Shown here: piece after piece, positions 42,450 to 50,692 of the stretch
Position numbering within the stretch: the stretch's first letter is position 1
Layout of the letters: each line of letters opens with the position of its first letter
Assembly (NCBI RefSeq): GCF_000341085.1
Contig: NZ_ANBA01000009.1
Span: forward strand, 806,001 to 870,000
Reading direction: 5' to 3'
DNA: 64,000 nt
Source: Nocardiopsis ganjiahuensis DSM 45031
GTDB taxonomy: Bacteria; Actinomycetota; Actinomycetes; Streptosporangiales; Streptosporangiaceae
Notes under the pieces: model-generated
Databases searched by the model: none
The model's input: only the letters and a program-made list of their open reading frames with translations
Told to the model about the DNA's origin: nothing
Made by a program: the position numbers and the translations under genes

Positions 42450-43379
42450 ATGACACGGACTCCGCTTGACCGGTACGAGCTGCGCGACCCCCTCGGGCGC
42501 GGCGGTATGGGCACTGTCTGGCGTGCCTACGACCCCCGGCTCGGACGTGAGGTCGCCATCAAGGAGGTCCACCTCCCCGAGCACCTCTCCCCCGAGGCGA
42601 GGGAGGAGGCCAGGGCCCGCACCGCCCGGGAGGCACAGGCCGCCGCGCGGATCGACCACCCCTCCGTCGTGACCGTCCACGACGTCCTCGAACTGGAGGG
42701 CACCCCCTACATCGTCATGTCCCTCCTGGACGGGGTCTCCCTCCAGAAGCGGCTCAACACGGACGGGCCCCTCTCCGAGGAACAGGCGCGCCTGCTGGCC
42801 GGGCAGCTGCTCCAGGCGCTCCGGGCCGCGCACCGGGCGGACGTGGTGCACCGCGACATCAAACCGGCCAACATCGTGCTCGCGGACCGGGGAGAACGCG
42901 CGGTCCTCACGGACTTCGGGATCGCCGGCATTCTCAACAGCGGTCCCGCCTCCGTCCACGCCACCGGTTCGGTACTGGGCACCGCCGAGTACACGGCCCC
43001 CGAGCGGCTGGAACGGGACGAGGAGGACCCGGCCTCGGACCTGTGGAGCCTGGGCGTGACCCTCTACACGGCGCTCACCGGCCGCTCGCCCTTCCGCCGG
43101 GACGGCCTCGTCTCCACCCTGAGCGCGGTGATGACCGCACCCGTCCCCGGCCCTCCGGCCCCGGGCTCCCTCGGAAGGCTCGTCAGCGGCCTGCTCGTCC
43201 GGGTACCGGAGCGCAGGCTCACCGTGGAGCGGGCGCTCGCGCTGCTGAAGACGGTCCCCGAGGCCCGGTCCTCCCCTCTCCCCCGACCGGACCACAGGAG
43301 GTGCCGGGCGCCTTTACCGCGACAGGGGGAGACCTCCACGGGTCAGGCCCCCCGGAGGTCTTCGAGTCCGTCGTCCTGA
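42450..43379 (+). CDS. Serine/threonine protein kinase, soluble, with doubtful C-terminus
   Basis: This 309-residue kinase starts MTRTPLDRYELRDPLGRGGMGTVWRAYDP. The P-loop is GRGGMG, the ATP lysine is K38 in VAIKEVHLP, the catalytic loop is HRDIKPAN, and DFG and TAPERLE are present. It ends soon after the kinase domain with no membrane segment or sensor domain. The last 35 residues (HRRCRAPLPRQGETSTGQAPRRSSSPSS) look unnatural. The neighbouring frame reads PPEVFESVVLKERSDR to a stop at 43399 with better third-position bias, so a frameshift near 43270-43330 is possible. It is a close paralogue of the kinase at 44046. Confidence 0.88.
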   Translation: MTRTPLDRYELRDPLGRGGMGTVWRAYDPRLGREVAIKEVHLPEHLSPEAREEARARTAREAQAAARIDHPSVVTVHDVLELEGTPYIVMSLLDGVSLQKRLNTDGPLSEEQARLLAGQLLQALRAAHRADVVHRDIKPANIVLADRGERAVLTDFGIAGILNSGPASVHATGSVLGTAEYTAPERLERDEEDPASDLWSLGVTLYTALTGRSPFRRDGLVSTLSAVMTAPVPGPPAPGSLGRLVSGLLVRVPERRLTVERALALLKTVPEARSSPLPRPDHRRCRAPLPRQGETSTGQAPRRSSSPSS

Positions 43380-43471
43380 AGGAGCGGTCGGACCGGTGAA
43401 ACCGGTGGCCGGGCCGGGCGCTTTCCGCGAGGATGACCTCCGACCTGTGAACCACCACCCGGGAGGCGGCC

Positions 43472-43972
43472 GTGTCGCTGGAGATCCGTCCCATGGAACC
43501 GAGGGACCTCGACGAACTCGTCGAGGTGTCACTGGCCGCCGACACGCTCTTCGCGGAGGCCGGGCTCGAGCTCCCGCCGGACGACCCGCGGGAGATGCTC
43601 GGCCACGTGGAGCGGGTACTGGTGGCGGTCCCCGACGGGCACGTGCGCGGGCTGGCCGCGACCGTCACCCTGGACGGGGCGACCCACCTGGAGCAGCTGG
43701 CGGTCCACCCCGGCCACGGGCGGCGCGGGCTCGGCGGTGCCCTCCTGGAGGCGGTCTGCGCGGACGCCGCCGCGGACGGCCGCGCCCGGGTCACCCTCAC
43801 CACGTTCCGGGACCTGCCCTGGAACGGTCCCTGGTACGAACAACGGGGTTTCACCGTGCTCCCCGAAGCGAAGTGGGGTCCCGGCCTGGAACGGCAGTGG
43901 CAGGCCGAGGAGGCGGCGGGGATCATGGTCCGTCCCCGGATCGCGATGGTCCGGGCGCTGCCGGTCCGCTGA
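43472..43972 (+). CDS. GNAT-family N-acetyltransferase
   Basis: This 166-residue protein starts at a GTG behind GGGAGG (MSLEIRPMEPRDLDELVEVS). The acetyl-CoA-binding motif A is EQLAVHPGHGRRGLGGALLEAV at about 73-94. The NGPWYEQRGFTVLPE stretch near 122 is the usual motif B with the conserved Tyr/Phe. The substrate is unknown. It sits alone between two kinase genes on the same strand. Confidence 0.92.
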   Translation: MSLEIRPMEPRDLDELVEVSLAADTLFAEAGLELPPDDPREMLGHVERVLVAVPDGHVRGLAATVTLDGATHLEQLAVHPGHGRRGLGGALLEAVCADAAADGRARVTLTTFRDLPWNGPWYEQRGFTVLPEAKWGPGLERQWQAEEAAGIMVRPRIAMVRALPVR

Positions 43973-44045
43973 CCCGAGCGACACCGCCCGTTCACCGTTC
44001 CACCTGCGGGTTTGTCCGCGTTTGAGAGTTTGAGAAGATGGGCTC

Positions 44046-45728
44046 ATGGTCCCCACTGAGCCCCCGGAACCCTCTGACCCCGCCGAGAGCCGCCCCCGGT
44101 CCTCCCCTGGCAGGTCCGTCGGTCGCTACGAGTTCCTGGGTGAGCTGGGCAGCGGTGCCATGGGCACGGTGTGGCGCGCGCACGACACCCGGCTGAACCG
44201 GGAGGTCGCGGTCAAGGAGGTCCACCTCCCCCACGACATGCCGCCCCGTGAACGCGAGCGCGCCCGGGCGCGGATGGTGCGGGAGGCGCAGGCCGCGGCG
44301 CGGGTCTCGCATCCGTCGGTGGTGACCGTGCACGACGTCCTGGAGGCGGACGGGGTCACGTTCATCGTCATGGAGCTGCTGGACGGCGAGTCGCTGCGCG
44401 ATCGGCTGAAGCGTTCCGGCCCCCTGTCGGAGGCCGAGGTGGAGCGGATCGCCCGCCCCCTGCTGAGCGCCCTGTGGGCCGCCCACAGGGCCGGGGTGAT
44501 CCACCGCGACGTCAAGCCCGCCAACATCATGCTGAGCGAGGGCGGCGCCCGCCCGGTCCTGACGGACTTCGGGATCGCCAACCTGCCCGACCACGAGGGG
44601 ACGGCGCTGACCGGAACGGGGACCATCCTCGGAACGGCGGCCTACGCCGCGCCCGAGCGGTTGGAGAGCGACCGGACCAGCGCCGTCTCGGACCTGTGGA
44701 GCCTGGGCGCCACACTGTTCGCGGCCCTGGCCGGGGAGTCGCCCTTCAAACGGGACACGCTCACCGCGACCCTCACCGCCGTCCTCACCCAGCCCGTCCC
44801 GCCGGTACCCGCCCGCGGCCGGATCGCCTCCGTGGTGACCGGGCTCCTGGAACGGGACCCCCGCCGGCGCCTGCTCCCGGAGCAGGCGCTGACCGTGCTC
44901 GAGGCCCCCGAGCCGAGCCGCCCCTCGCCGGAACCGCACCGCCCGCCCTCGGGGCCGCACGGGCGGCTCCATGCCGGACCGGTCGCGCCGCCCGTTCCGG
45001 TGGCCCCGGCTCCCCCGTCCGGACGGTCGCGTGCCCCGCTCTGGATCGGCGCCGCCGTGCTCGCGGCCCTGCTGGCGGCGGTCGGCCTGACCCTGCCGAA
45101 CATGCTCTCCGACCACTCCGGGGCCGAGGTGGCCGCTGACGACACGGCCGGCTCGGACGAACCGGAACCGAGCTCCGACCCGAGCCCCGAGCCCTCCGAG
45201 TCCGACCTCCCCGACGACGCCCCCGAGGGGTTCGTCCACTTCGGCGACGGCGTGGTGGAGCTCGTCCTGCCGAAGGACTGGGAGGTCCGGGAGGGGGACG
45301 CCGGCGGCGGAAGCGAATCGGCCACCAGGCTGGCCTCGTACGACTTCGACACCGGGGTGGAGACCGGCACGGCCACGGTGGTCGCCACCCGGTACGACTT
45401 CCTGGTCCACGACTCCGAGAGCGCCATGCTGCGGATGGAGGAGCTGCTCCGGAGCGACGAGGACTTCAGCGACGTCCGGCAGCAGCGCCTGGACACCGAG
45501 GGTATGGGGGGCGGCCTCCAGAGCTCCGTCTACGAGGTGCTGTTCCACCACGAGGAGCGCGACGTCCAGGACCGGTGGATGTTCACCCGGGAGATCACCG
45601 ACGAGACGCGGGGCATGTCCTACCGGTTGAGCTTCAACTTCCCGGCCGACCTGCGGGACGAGTACCAGGAGGACTTCCAGAGCGTCCTCGACTCCTTCGG
45701 CCCCGACGGAGCCGGCGTCAACGACTGA
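44046..45728 (+). CDS. Membrane-anchored serine/threonine protein kinase
   Basis: This 560-residue PknB-type kinase has its kinase domain at about 26-285: GELGSGAMG, VAVKEVHLP with the ATP lysine, HRDVKPANIM, DFGIAN and AAPERLE. A Pro-rich juxtamembrane stretch follows. One membrane helix lies at about 332-353 (APLWIGAAVLAALLAAVGL), then an acidic Ser/Pro/Glu linker and an extracellular domain of about 150 residues beginning GFVHFGDGVVELVLPKDWEVREGD. This last part resembles PsbP/LpqN-like sensor folds, but I cannot name its ligand. No PASTA repeats are present. It is convergent with the ROK gene. Confidence 0.93.
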   Translation: MVPTEPPEPSDPAESRPRSSPGRSVGRYEFLGELGSGAMGTVWRAHDTRLNREVAVKEVHLPHDMPPRERERARARMVREAQAAARVSHPSVVTVHDVLEADGVTFIVMELLDGESLRDRLKRSGPLSEAEVERIARPLLSALWAAHRAGVIHRDVKPANIMLSEGGARPVLTDFGIANLPDHEGTALTGTGTILGTAAYAAPERLESDRTSAVSDLWSLGATLFAALAGESPFKRDTLTATLTAVLTQPVPPVPARGRIASVVTGLLERDPRRRLLPEQALTVLEAPEPSRPSPEPHRPPSGPHGRLHAGPVAPPVPVAPAPPSGRSRAPLWIGAAVLAALLAAVGLTLPNMLSDHSGAEVAADDTAGSDEPEPSSDPSPEPSESDLPDDAPEGFVHFGDGVVELVLPKDWEVREGDAGGGSESATRLASYDFDTGVETGTATVVATRYDFLVHDSESAMLRMEELLRSDEDFSDVRQQRLDTEGMGGGLQSSVYEVLFHHEERDVQDRWMFTREITDETRGMSYRLSFNFPADLRDEYQEDFQSVLDSFGPDGAGVND

Positions 45729-45778
45729 TCCGCCGGCGCCTGGGAGCGTGTCCTCGAGGCCTTCCGTCCCCGGTGGGG

Positions 45779-45827
45779 CACAGGGCCGCGCCCCGGCGGG
45801 TGAGGGTGCCGGGGCGCGGTGCCTGTG
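45779..45827. terminator. Long bidirectional terminator between kinase and ROK genes
   Basis: The outer CACAGG/CCTGTG and inner CCGCGCCCCGGC/GCCGGGGCGCGG stems give about 18 pairs with small internal bulges and a 10-nt loop. It lies 50 nt past the kinase stop and 20 nt from the ROK stop. Confidence 0.85.
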
Positions 45828-45846
45828 CGGGTGCCTCCCGCACGGT

Positions 45847-47061
45847 TCAGACGGTGGAGGAGAACACCTCGTCGCGGGCGTGTTCCAGGGCGTGCAGGAG
45901 CGCTCCCCGCACGACCGGGCTGCCCTCGACCGACCCGAGCGCCACCTCGGTGCGGTTGGGCGCTATGCGCGCGGTGGCGGCCTGGACCCGTTCGGCCAGT
46001 TGGGGGCCGCCCGCCTGGGCGACGTCGCCGCCCAGGACGACCAGCCCGGGGTCGATGATCACGCTGACCGCCGCCACCCCCCGGGCCAGCCGGTCGGCGA
46101 AGGCGTCGAGGAAGGCGGACTTCTCGGGGCTGTCGCAGGCGGAGGCCGAGGCCACGACCTCGGTGACGTCGGCTCCGGTGATGCCGTGCTCGGCGGCGAG
46201 CTTGACCACCTGCTTGGCCTTGACCAGTGCCTGGAAGCCGTGCGGCAGCTCCCGGTCGCCCTTGTCCTGGAGGGACTCGTACCCGCCGGACAGACCGACG
46301 TCGACCGGCATCGGAGCGCCGGGCACCGGCAGGTAGCCGATCTCGCCCGCGCCGCCGGAGCGGCCCCGGTGGATGCGGCCGTTGATCATCGTGGACATAC
46401 CGACACCGCCCGCGGCGCTGAGCCAGATCAGCACGAACTCCTCGACGCCCTTGGCGGCGCCCTCGGAGTGTTCGGCCAGGGCGGCCAGGTTCACGTCGTT
46501 CTCGAGGATGACCGAGCGCTTGAGGTCGGTGCGCAGCGCCTCCAGGACGCCCTCGTGCCAGGACATGAGGTCGAAGGAGAAACGGATGTCGCCGGTGCGC
46601 GGATCAACCACGCCGGGGGTGCCGATGACGCAGGCCCGGACCTTGTCCAGGGGGACCCCGGCGGCGTCGGCCAGACGCCTCACCGCGGTGTGCACGAGGG
46701 CGACGGGGTCGTCGGAGGCGCTGGGGTCGACCGTGACGTCGCTGATGATCTGGCCGGTGATGTCGGCGATGGTCGCGGTGACGCGCCCCGCCCGGACGTC
46801 CAGGACCGCCACGTAGGCGCTCTCGGGGACGACCGCGTAGAGGGCGGCGTTGGGCCCCCGGCCGCCCGCCTGGCTGCCGACCACCCGGACGAGGTCGCGC
46901 TCCTCCAGACGGGAGAGGAGCTGGGACGCCGTCACCTTGGACAGGCCCGTCCTCGTTCCGAGTTGGGTCCTGGTCAGCGGACCTCCGGACAGTAGGAGTT
47001 CCAGCGCTGCGCGGTCGTTGAGTTGGCGCAGCAGCCGGGGAGTCCCCGGACGTTGAGACAT
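45847..47061 (-). CDS. ROK-family transcriptional repressor
   Basis: This 404-residue regulator has an N-terminal winged helix-turn-helix (about 12-70, GPLTRTQLGTRTGLSKVTASQLLSRLEERDLV). A ROK sugar-binding domain follows with VIGTPGVVDP, ENDVNLAALAEH and GGAGEIGYLPV. The cysteine-rich zinc motif usual after GEIG is missing: this region reads GLSGGYESLQDKG. The gene is divergent from a sugar ABC transporter and a GH3 enzyme. A palindrome typical of ROK sites lies in between, so it probably represses that operon and itself in answer to an aminosugar. Confidence 0.93.
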   Translation of the reverse strand: MSQRPGTPRLLRQLNDRAALELLLSGGPLTRTQLGTRTGLSKVTASQLLSRLEERDLVRVVGSQAGGRGPNAALYAVVPESAYVAVLDVRAGRVTATIADITGQIISDVTVDPSASDDPVALVHTAVRRLADAAGVPLDKVRACVIGTPGVVDPRTGDIRFSFDLMSWHEGVLEALRTDLKRSVILENDVNLAALAEHSEGAAKGVEEFVLIWLSAAGGVGMSTMINGRIHRGRSGGAGEIGYLPVPGAPMPVDVGLSGGYESLQDKGDRELPHGFQALVKAKQVVKLAAEHGITGADVTEVVASASACDSPEKSAFLDAFADRLARGVAAVSVIIDPGLVVLGGDVAQAGGPQLAERVQAATARIAPNRTEVALGSVEGSPVVRGALLHALEHARDEVFSSTV

Positions 47062-47087
47062 AACCGTGACACCTCACCCTGTTTTTA

Positions 47088-47105
47088 TTAGGAAAGTTTC
47101 CTGTT
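47088..47105. promoter_or_regulatory. Candidate ROK operator
   Basis: AGGAAA-g-TTTCCT (47090-47102) is a 13-bp palindrome in an AT-rich patch that contrasts with the surrounding DNA. It lies 28-41 nt upstream of the ROK start, in the gap shared with the transporter operon, where a site could affect both. Confidence 0.6.
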
Positions 47106-47321
47106 AATTTAGCTCACAACCTCACAGGAGGTCACGTCCCGGCAGGTCCACAGCTCTTCCGGACCACCGGTACCCGCGCCGGCGGGGCGGCCACAACCAG
47201 TGCTGTCCCAGCACACCCCCCACTAGAGACGTCGAGGCGCCCGGTATCTGTACATGATCCCAGGTCGTTTCGAGCACAGGCGCCGAGCCCCGGCGCGTGG
47301 TGCGAAGGGAGATGGATTCAC

Positions 47322-48608
47322 ATGAGGTTCCCCAAGATCGCTTTGGCCTCGGCCGTGGTGATGCTCGCGGCCGCCTGCGGCGGTGGCTCCGGCGACGGCG
47401 ACAGCAGCACTTCCGGCGACGCACCCGACACCCTGACCGTGTGGCGCATGGGTGACGCCAGCGAAGAGCAGAACGCCTTCATGGACACGGTGACCGGGCA
47501 GTACCAGGAGCTCTACCCGGACACCGAAGTCGACATCCAGTGGATCCCCTGGGGCGAGTTCAGCCAGCGCTTCCAGACCGCGATCATCTCGGGCGGCCCC
47601 GACGTCGTCGAGATCGGCAACGACCAGGTGCCCACCTGGGCCGAGGCCGAGGCCCTCTACGACGTGTCCGAGTTCGTCGGGGACTGGGAGGACCGCGACG
47701 ACCTCCTCGAGGGGGCCTACGCCAACGGTACCTTCGGCGACGCCCAGTACAGCGTGCCCTGGTACAGCGGCGTCCGCGCCCTCTGGTACAACACCGACTG
47801 GCTCCGCGACCTCGGACACGAGCCCCCGGAGACCTGGGACGAGCTGGTCGAGGTCTCCGAGGACATCGAGGACGAGTACGGCGTTCCCGGTTTCGCCGCC
47901 CCGACCGACTTCCTCAACGGCATCGCCAGCTTCGTCTGGGCCAACGGCGGCGAGTTCGCCACCCAGGACGGCGACGAGTGGGTCGGCCAGCTCGACTCCC
48001 CCGAGACCACCGAGGCCCTGGAGTTCTACGCCGGCCTGACCGTCGACGGCATCTCCCCGGCCCCGTGCGTCGGCCTCAACGAGGTCGACTGCGCCCACGC
48101 CGACTTCGTCAACCGCGAGATCGGCATGTTCATCGACGGCCCCTGGGCCCGCGCCCAGCTCGAGGACCTCAACGACGAGCACGCGGACCAGTGGGCCACC
48201 GCACCCATCCCGGGAGTGGACGGCATGGCCCCCGCCTTCGGCGGCGGCTCCGACCTCGCCGTGTGGGGCACCACCGAGCACCCCGAGGCCGCGTTCGACT
48301 ACATCACCGTGCTGAACAGCAAGGAGAACGCGCTCCCCTACAACGAGGTGTCCTCCATGTTCCCGACCTACGGGGACGTCCTGGAGAGCGACGCCTTCCA
48401 GGAGGACCCGGTCCTGGCCGGTGCCGCCACGCAGGCCACCGGTGACCTGCGCCTGTTCCCGGACACCCCCAACTGGGGTCACGTCCAGTGGGAACTGGCC
48501 ACCATCCAGAACGCCGTGCAGCGCCTGGCCGAGGGTGAGTCCGCGGACGACGTCCTCCCCGAGCTGAACGAGGAGCTCACCGAGGCGCTCAACCGCGACG
48601 AGGAGTAG
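47322..48608 (+). CDS. Carbohydrate ABC transporter substrate-binding lipoprotein
   Basis: This is a solute-binding protein of family 1, 428 residues. The signal peptide ends in the lipobox AAAC (Cys19), followed by a Gly/Ser/Asp linker. The domain begins TLTVWRMGDASEEQNAF. Sugar-binding-protein features are GPDVVEIGNDQVPTWAEAEAL, SVPWYSGVRALWYNTD and MFIDGPWARAQLED. Two cysteines in APCVGLNEVDCAH may form a disulfide. The start follows AAGGGAG. With the two permeases and GH3 hexosaminidase downstream, the substrate is probably a GlcNAc-containing disaccharide such as chitobiose, or a cell-wall fragment. No ATPase gene is present, so a shared MsiK-type ATPase is presumably used. Confidence 0.92.
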   Translation: MRFPKIALASAVVMLAAACGGGSGDGDSSTSGDAPDTLTVWRMGDASEEQNAFMDTVTGQYQELYPDTEVDIQWIPWGEFSQRFQTAIISGGPDVVEIGNDQVPTWAEAEALYDVSEFVGDWEDRDDLLEGAYANGTFGDAQYSVPWYSGVRALWYNTDWLRDLGHEPPETWDELVEVSEDIEDEYGVPGFAAPTDFLNGIASFVWANGGEFATQDGDEWVGQLDSPETTEALEFYAGLTVDGISPAPCVGLNEVDCAHADFVNREIGMFIDGPWARAQLEDLNDEHADQWATAPIPGVDGMAPAFGGGSDLAVWGTTEHPEAAFDYITVLNSKENALPYNEVSSMFPTYGDVLESDAFQEDPVLAGAATQATGDLRLFPDTPNWGHVQWELATIQNAVQRLAEGESADDVLPELNEELTEALNRDEE

Positions 48609-48639
48609 CCACCACCGCGTGTCCGCCACGCACGCACCA

Positions 48640-48668
48640 GGGGCGGCCGCCCGTTCGGCGGCCGCCCC
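48640..48668 (+). terminator. Hairpin between binding-protein and permease genes
   Basis: GGGGCGGCCGCC / GGCGGCCGCCCC is a perfect 12-bp stem with a 5-nt loop. It lies in the 84-nt gap between the binding protein and the first permease. It is probably a partial terminator favouring the binding protein. Confidence 0.75.
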
Positions 48669-48692
48669 CGCTCAACCCGCCAGGAACGGCTC

Positions 48693-49673
48693 ATGACACA
48701 AACGCTGGAACGCCCCACAGAACCCGAGGCCGAACGGCCCGGGCGGAGGTCGGGCCTGTCGCGCCGAACACGCCTCAGGCTCGTTCCCTACCTCCTGATC
48801 CTGCCCGCGCTGACCGTGCTGGCCGTGGTCCTGCTCTGGCCCATCGGCCAGATGCTGTGGATCTCGCTGCACGACTACGGTCTGCAACAGCTGCGGGGGC
48901 AGGAGGCCGACTGGAACAACTTCGGCCACTACGCCTACGTGCTCACCGACGAACGCTTCTGGTCGGTCTTCCGAAACACCATCATCGTCTGCCTGTCCAT
49001 GGTGGTCCTGACGATGGTCCTCGGAACTCTCGTCGGCATCCTGATGCACAAGCTGCCGAAGTGGGCCTCCACCACCCTGGGCCTCGGACTGATGCTGGCC
49101 TGGGCCACGCCGGTCATCAGCGCCGCCATCGTCTACCGCTGGCTGTTCGACACCAGGTACGGGCTGGTCAACACCATCCTCGAGAGCCTTCCGACCTGGC
49201 TGGTGGGCGCGGACTGGAACGAGTTCAACTGGTTCAACTCGCCGCAGACGCTGTTCCCGATCCTCGTCATCACCGTGGTGTGGCAGTCGTTCCCGTTCGT
49301 GGCGATCAGTGTCCTGGCCGGGCTCAAGAGCATTCCGAACGAGCTCTACGAGGCCGCGCGCATCGACGGCGCCACCGCCTGGCGCAGCTTCTGGAACGTC
49401 ACCTTCCCGATGCTGCGGCCGCTCTTCGCGCTGCTGCTCATCCTGCAGGTGATCTGGGACTTCCGGATCTTCACCCAGCTGTTCATCCTCGCCGGCGGCA
49501 TCACCAACCGGGACATCCACCTGATCCCGACCTACATCTTCCAACTGGGCTTCGCCTCGACCCCGCCCAACTACGGCATGGGTTCGGCGATCGCCGTGAT
49601 CATGACCGTCCTGGTACTCGTGATCAGCGCCTACTACCTGCGCGCCATGATCCGCCAGGAGGAGGCCCGATGA
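48693..49673 (+). CDS. Carbohydrate ABC transporter permease 1
   Basis: This is a MalF/UgpA-type permease of 326 residues with six membrane segments after a charged N-terminus of about 30 residues. The EAA loop is YEAARIDGATAWRSFWNVTFPMLRP at about 220. It overlaps the next permease by ATGA. Confidence 0.95.
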   Translation: MTQTLERPTEPEAERPGRRSGLSRRTRLRLVPYLLILPALTVLAVVLLWPIGQMLWISLHDYGLQQLRGQEADWNNFGHYAYVLTDERFWSVFRNTIIVCLSMVVLTMVLGTLVGILMHKLPKWASTTLGLGLMLAWATPVISAAIVYRWLFDTRYGLVNTILESLPTWLVGADWNEFNWFNSPQTLFPILVITVVWQSFPFVAISVLAGLKSIPNELYEAARIDGATAWRSFWNVTFPMLRPLFALLLILQVIWDFRIFTQLFILAGGITNRDIHLIPTYIFQLGFASTPPNYGMGSAIAVIMTVLVLVISAYYLRAMIRQEEAR

Positions 49674-50551
49674 ACAACGTGTACCGCCTGCGCAGGTTGC
49701 TCGGCAGAGCCGGCGCCTACCTCGCCGCCCTCGCGGTCTTCGTCTTCGCGGTCTTCCCCGTCTACTGGGTCCTGGCCACCGCGCTGCGCCCCACCGGGGA
49801 GATCTTCACCCGCGAACCCACGCTCTTCCCGCGCGAGATCACCTTCGAGCACTTCGAGCGGGTCCTGTCGGGCGTGCTCATCCCCGGCACCTCCTTCTGG
49901 TCGTTCCTCAGCAACAGCCTCGTCGTGACCGTGGGCTCGGTGGCCTTCACCGCCCTGCTCGCCCTGCTGGCCGCGATCGCCGTGGCCCGCTTCAAGTTCA
50001 AACTGCGCTCGGCGTTCATCATCATGCTGCTGGTGATCCAGATGGTCCCGGTCGAGGCGCTGATCATCTCGCTGTTCATCAACTTCTTCCACCTGGGCAA
50101 CGCCCTGGACCTGGAGCTGGTCGGCAACCTGAGCGGTGTGTTCGTCATCTACGTCGCGGTCTCGCTGCCGATCACCATCCTGATGATCCGCAACTTCGTG
50201 TCGGCGGTGCCCAAGGAGCTGGAGGAGGCCGCAGCGATCGACGGCGCCAGCGGGTGGACGATCTTCTGGCGCATCATGATGCCGCTGGTCGCACCCGGCC
50301 TGGCCGCCGCGAGCATCTTCGCGTTCATCACCGCGTGGAACGAGTTCCTCGTCGCCTTCACGTTCCTGCAGAACAACACCGGCGCCTACACCCTGCCGAT
50401 CTCCCTGCAGTACTACTTCGGCGCGGTGTCCATCGAGTGGGGTTCGATCATGGCCGCGTCGACCCTGTTGACCGTCCCCGTGATGGTCTTCTTCCTCTTC
50501 GTGCAGCGCCGCATGGTCTCCGGCCTGACCATGGGTGCGGTCAAGGGCTGA
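49670..50551 (+). CDS. Carbohydrate ABC transporter permease 2
   Basis: This is a MalG/UgpE-type permease of 293 residues with six membrane segments. The EAA loop is LEEAAAIDGASGWTIFWRIMMPLVAPGL at about 185. The ATG overlaps the stop of permease 1, so the two are translationally coupled and probably equimolar. Confidence 0.95.
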   Translation: MNNVYRLRRLLGRAGAYLAALAVFVFAVFPVYWVLATALRPTGEIFTREPTLFPREITFEHFERVLSGVLIPGTSFWSFLSNSLVVTVGSVAFTALLALLAAIAVARFKFKLRSAFIIMLLVIQMVPVEALIISLFINFFHLGNALDLELVGNLSGVFVIYVAVSLPITILMIRNFVSAVPKELEEAAAIDGASGWTIFWRIMMPLVAPGLAAASIFAFITAWNEFLVAFTFLQNNTGAYTLPISLQYYFGAVSIEWGSIMAASTLLTVPVMVFFLFVQRRMVSGLTMGAVKG

Positions 50552-50692
50552 CCGGCCCGGACACCGCCGGGGCGGGCCGCACGGGCTCCGTGGGAGCCCG
50601 CCCCGAAACCGCGACACCACACCAACGCACCCCTATCCCCGCCACGCGTCTGCCCTCGCCCGGGCACCCTTGCTCACCGAACGGAGTTCGTC

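Noticed and set aside
46604..47077. Second frame within the ROK gene reaching into the operator region
   Set aside because: It is an Arg/Gly-rich shadow of the ROK coding sequence.
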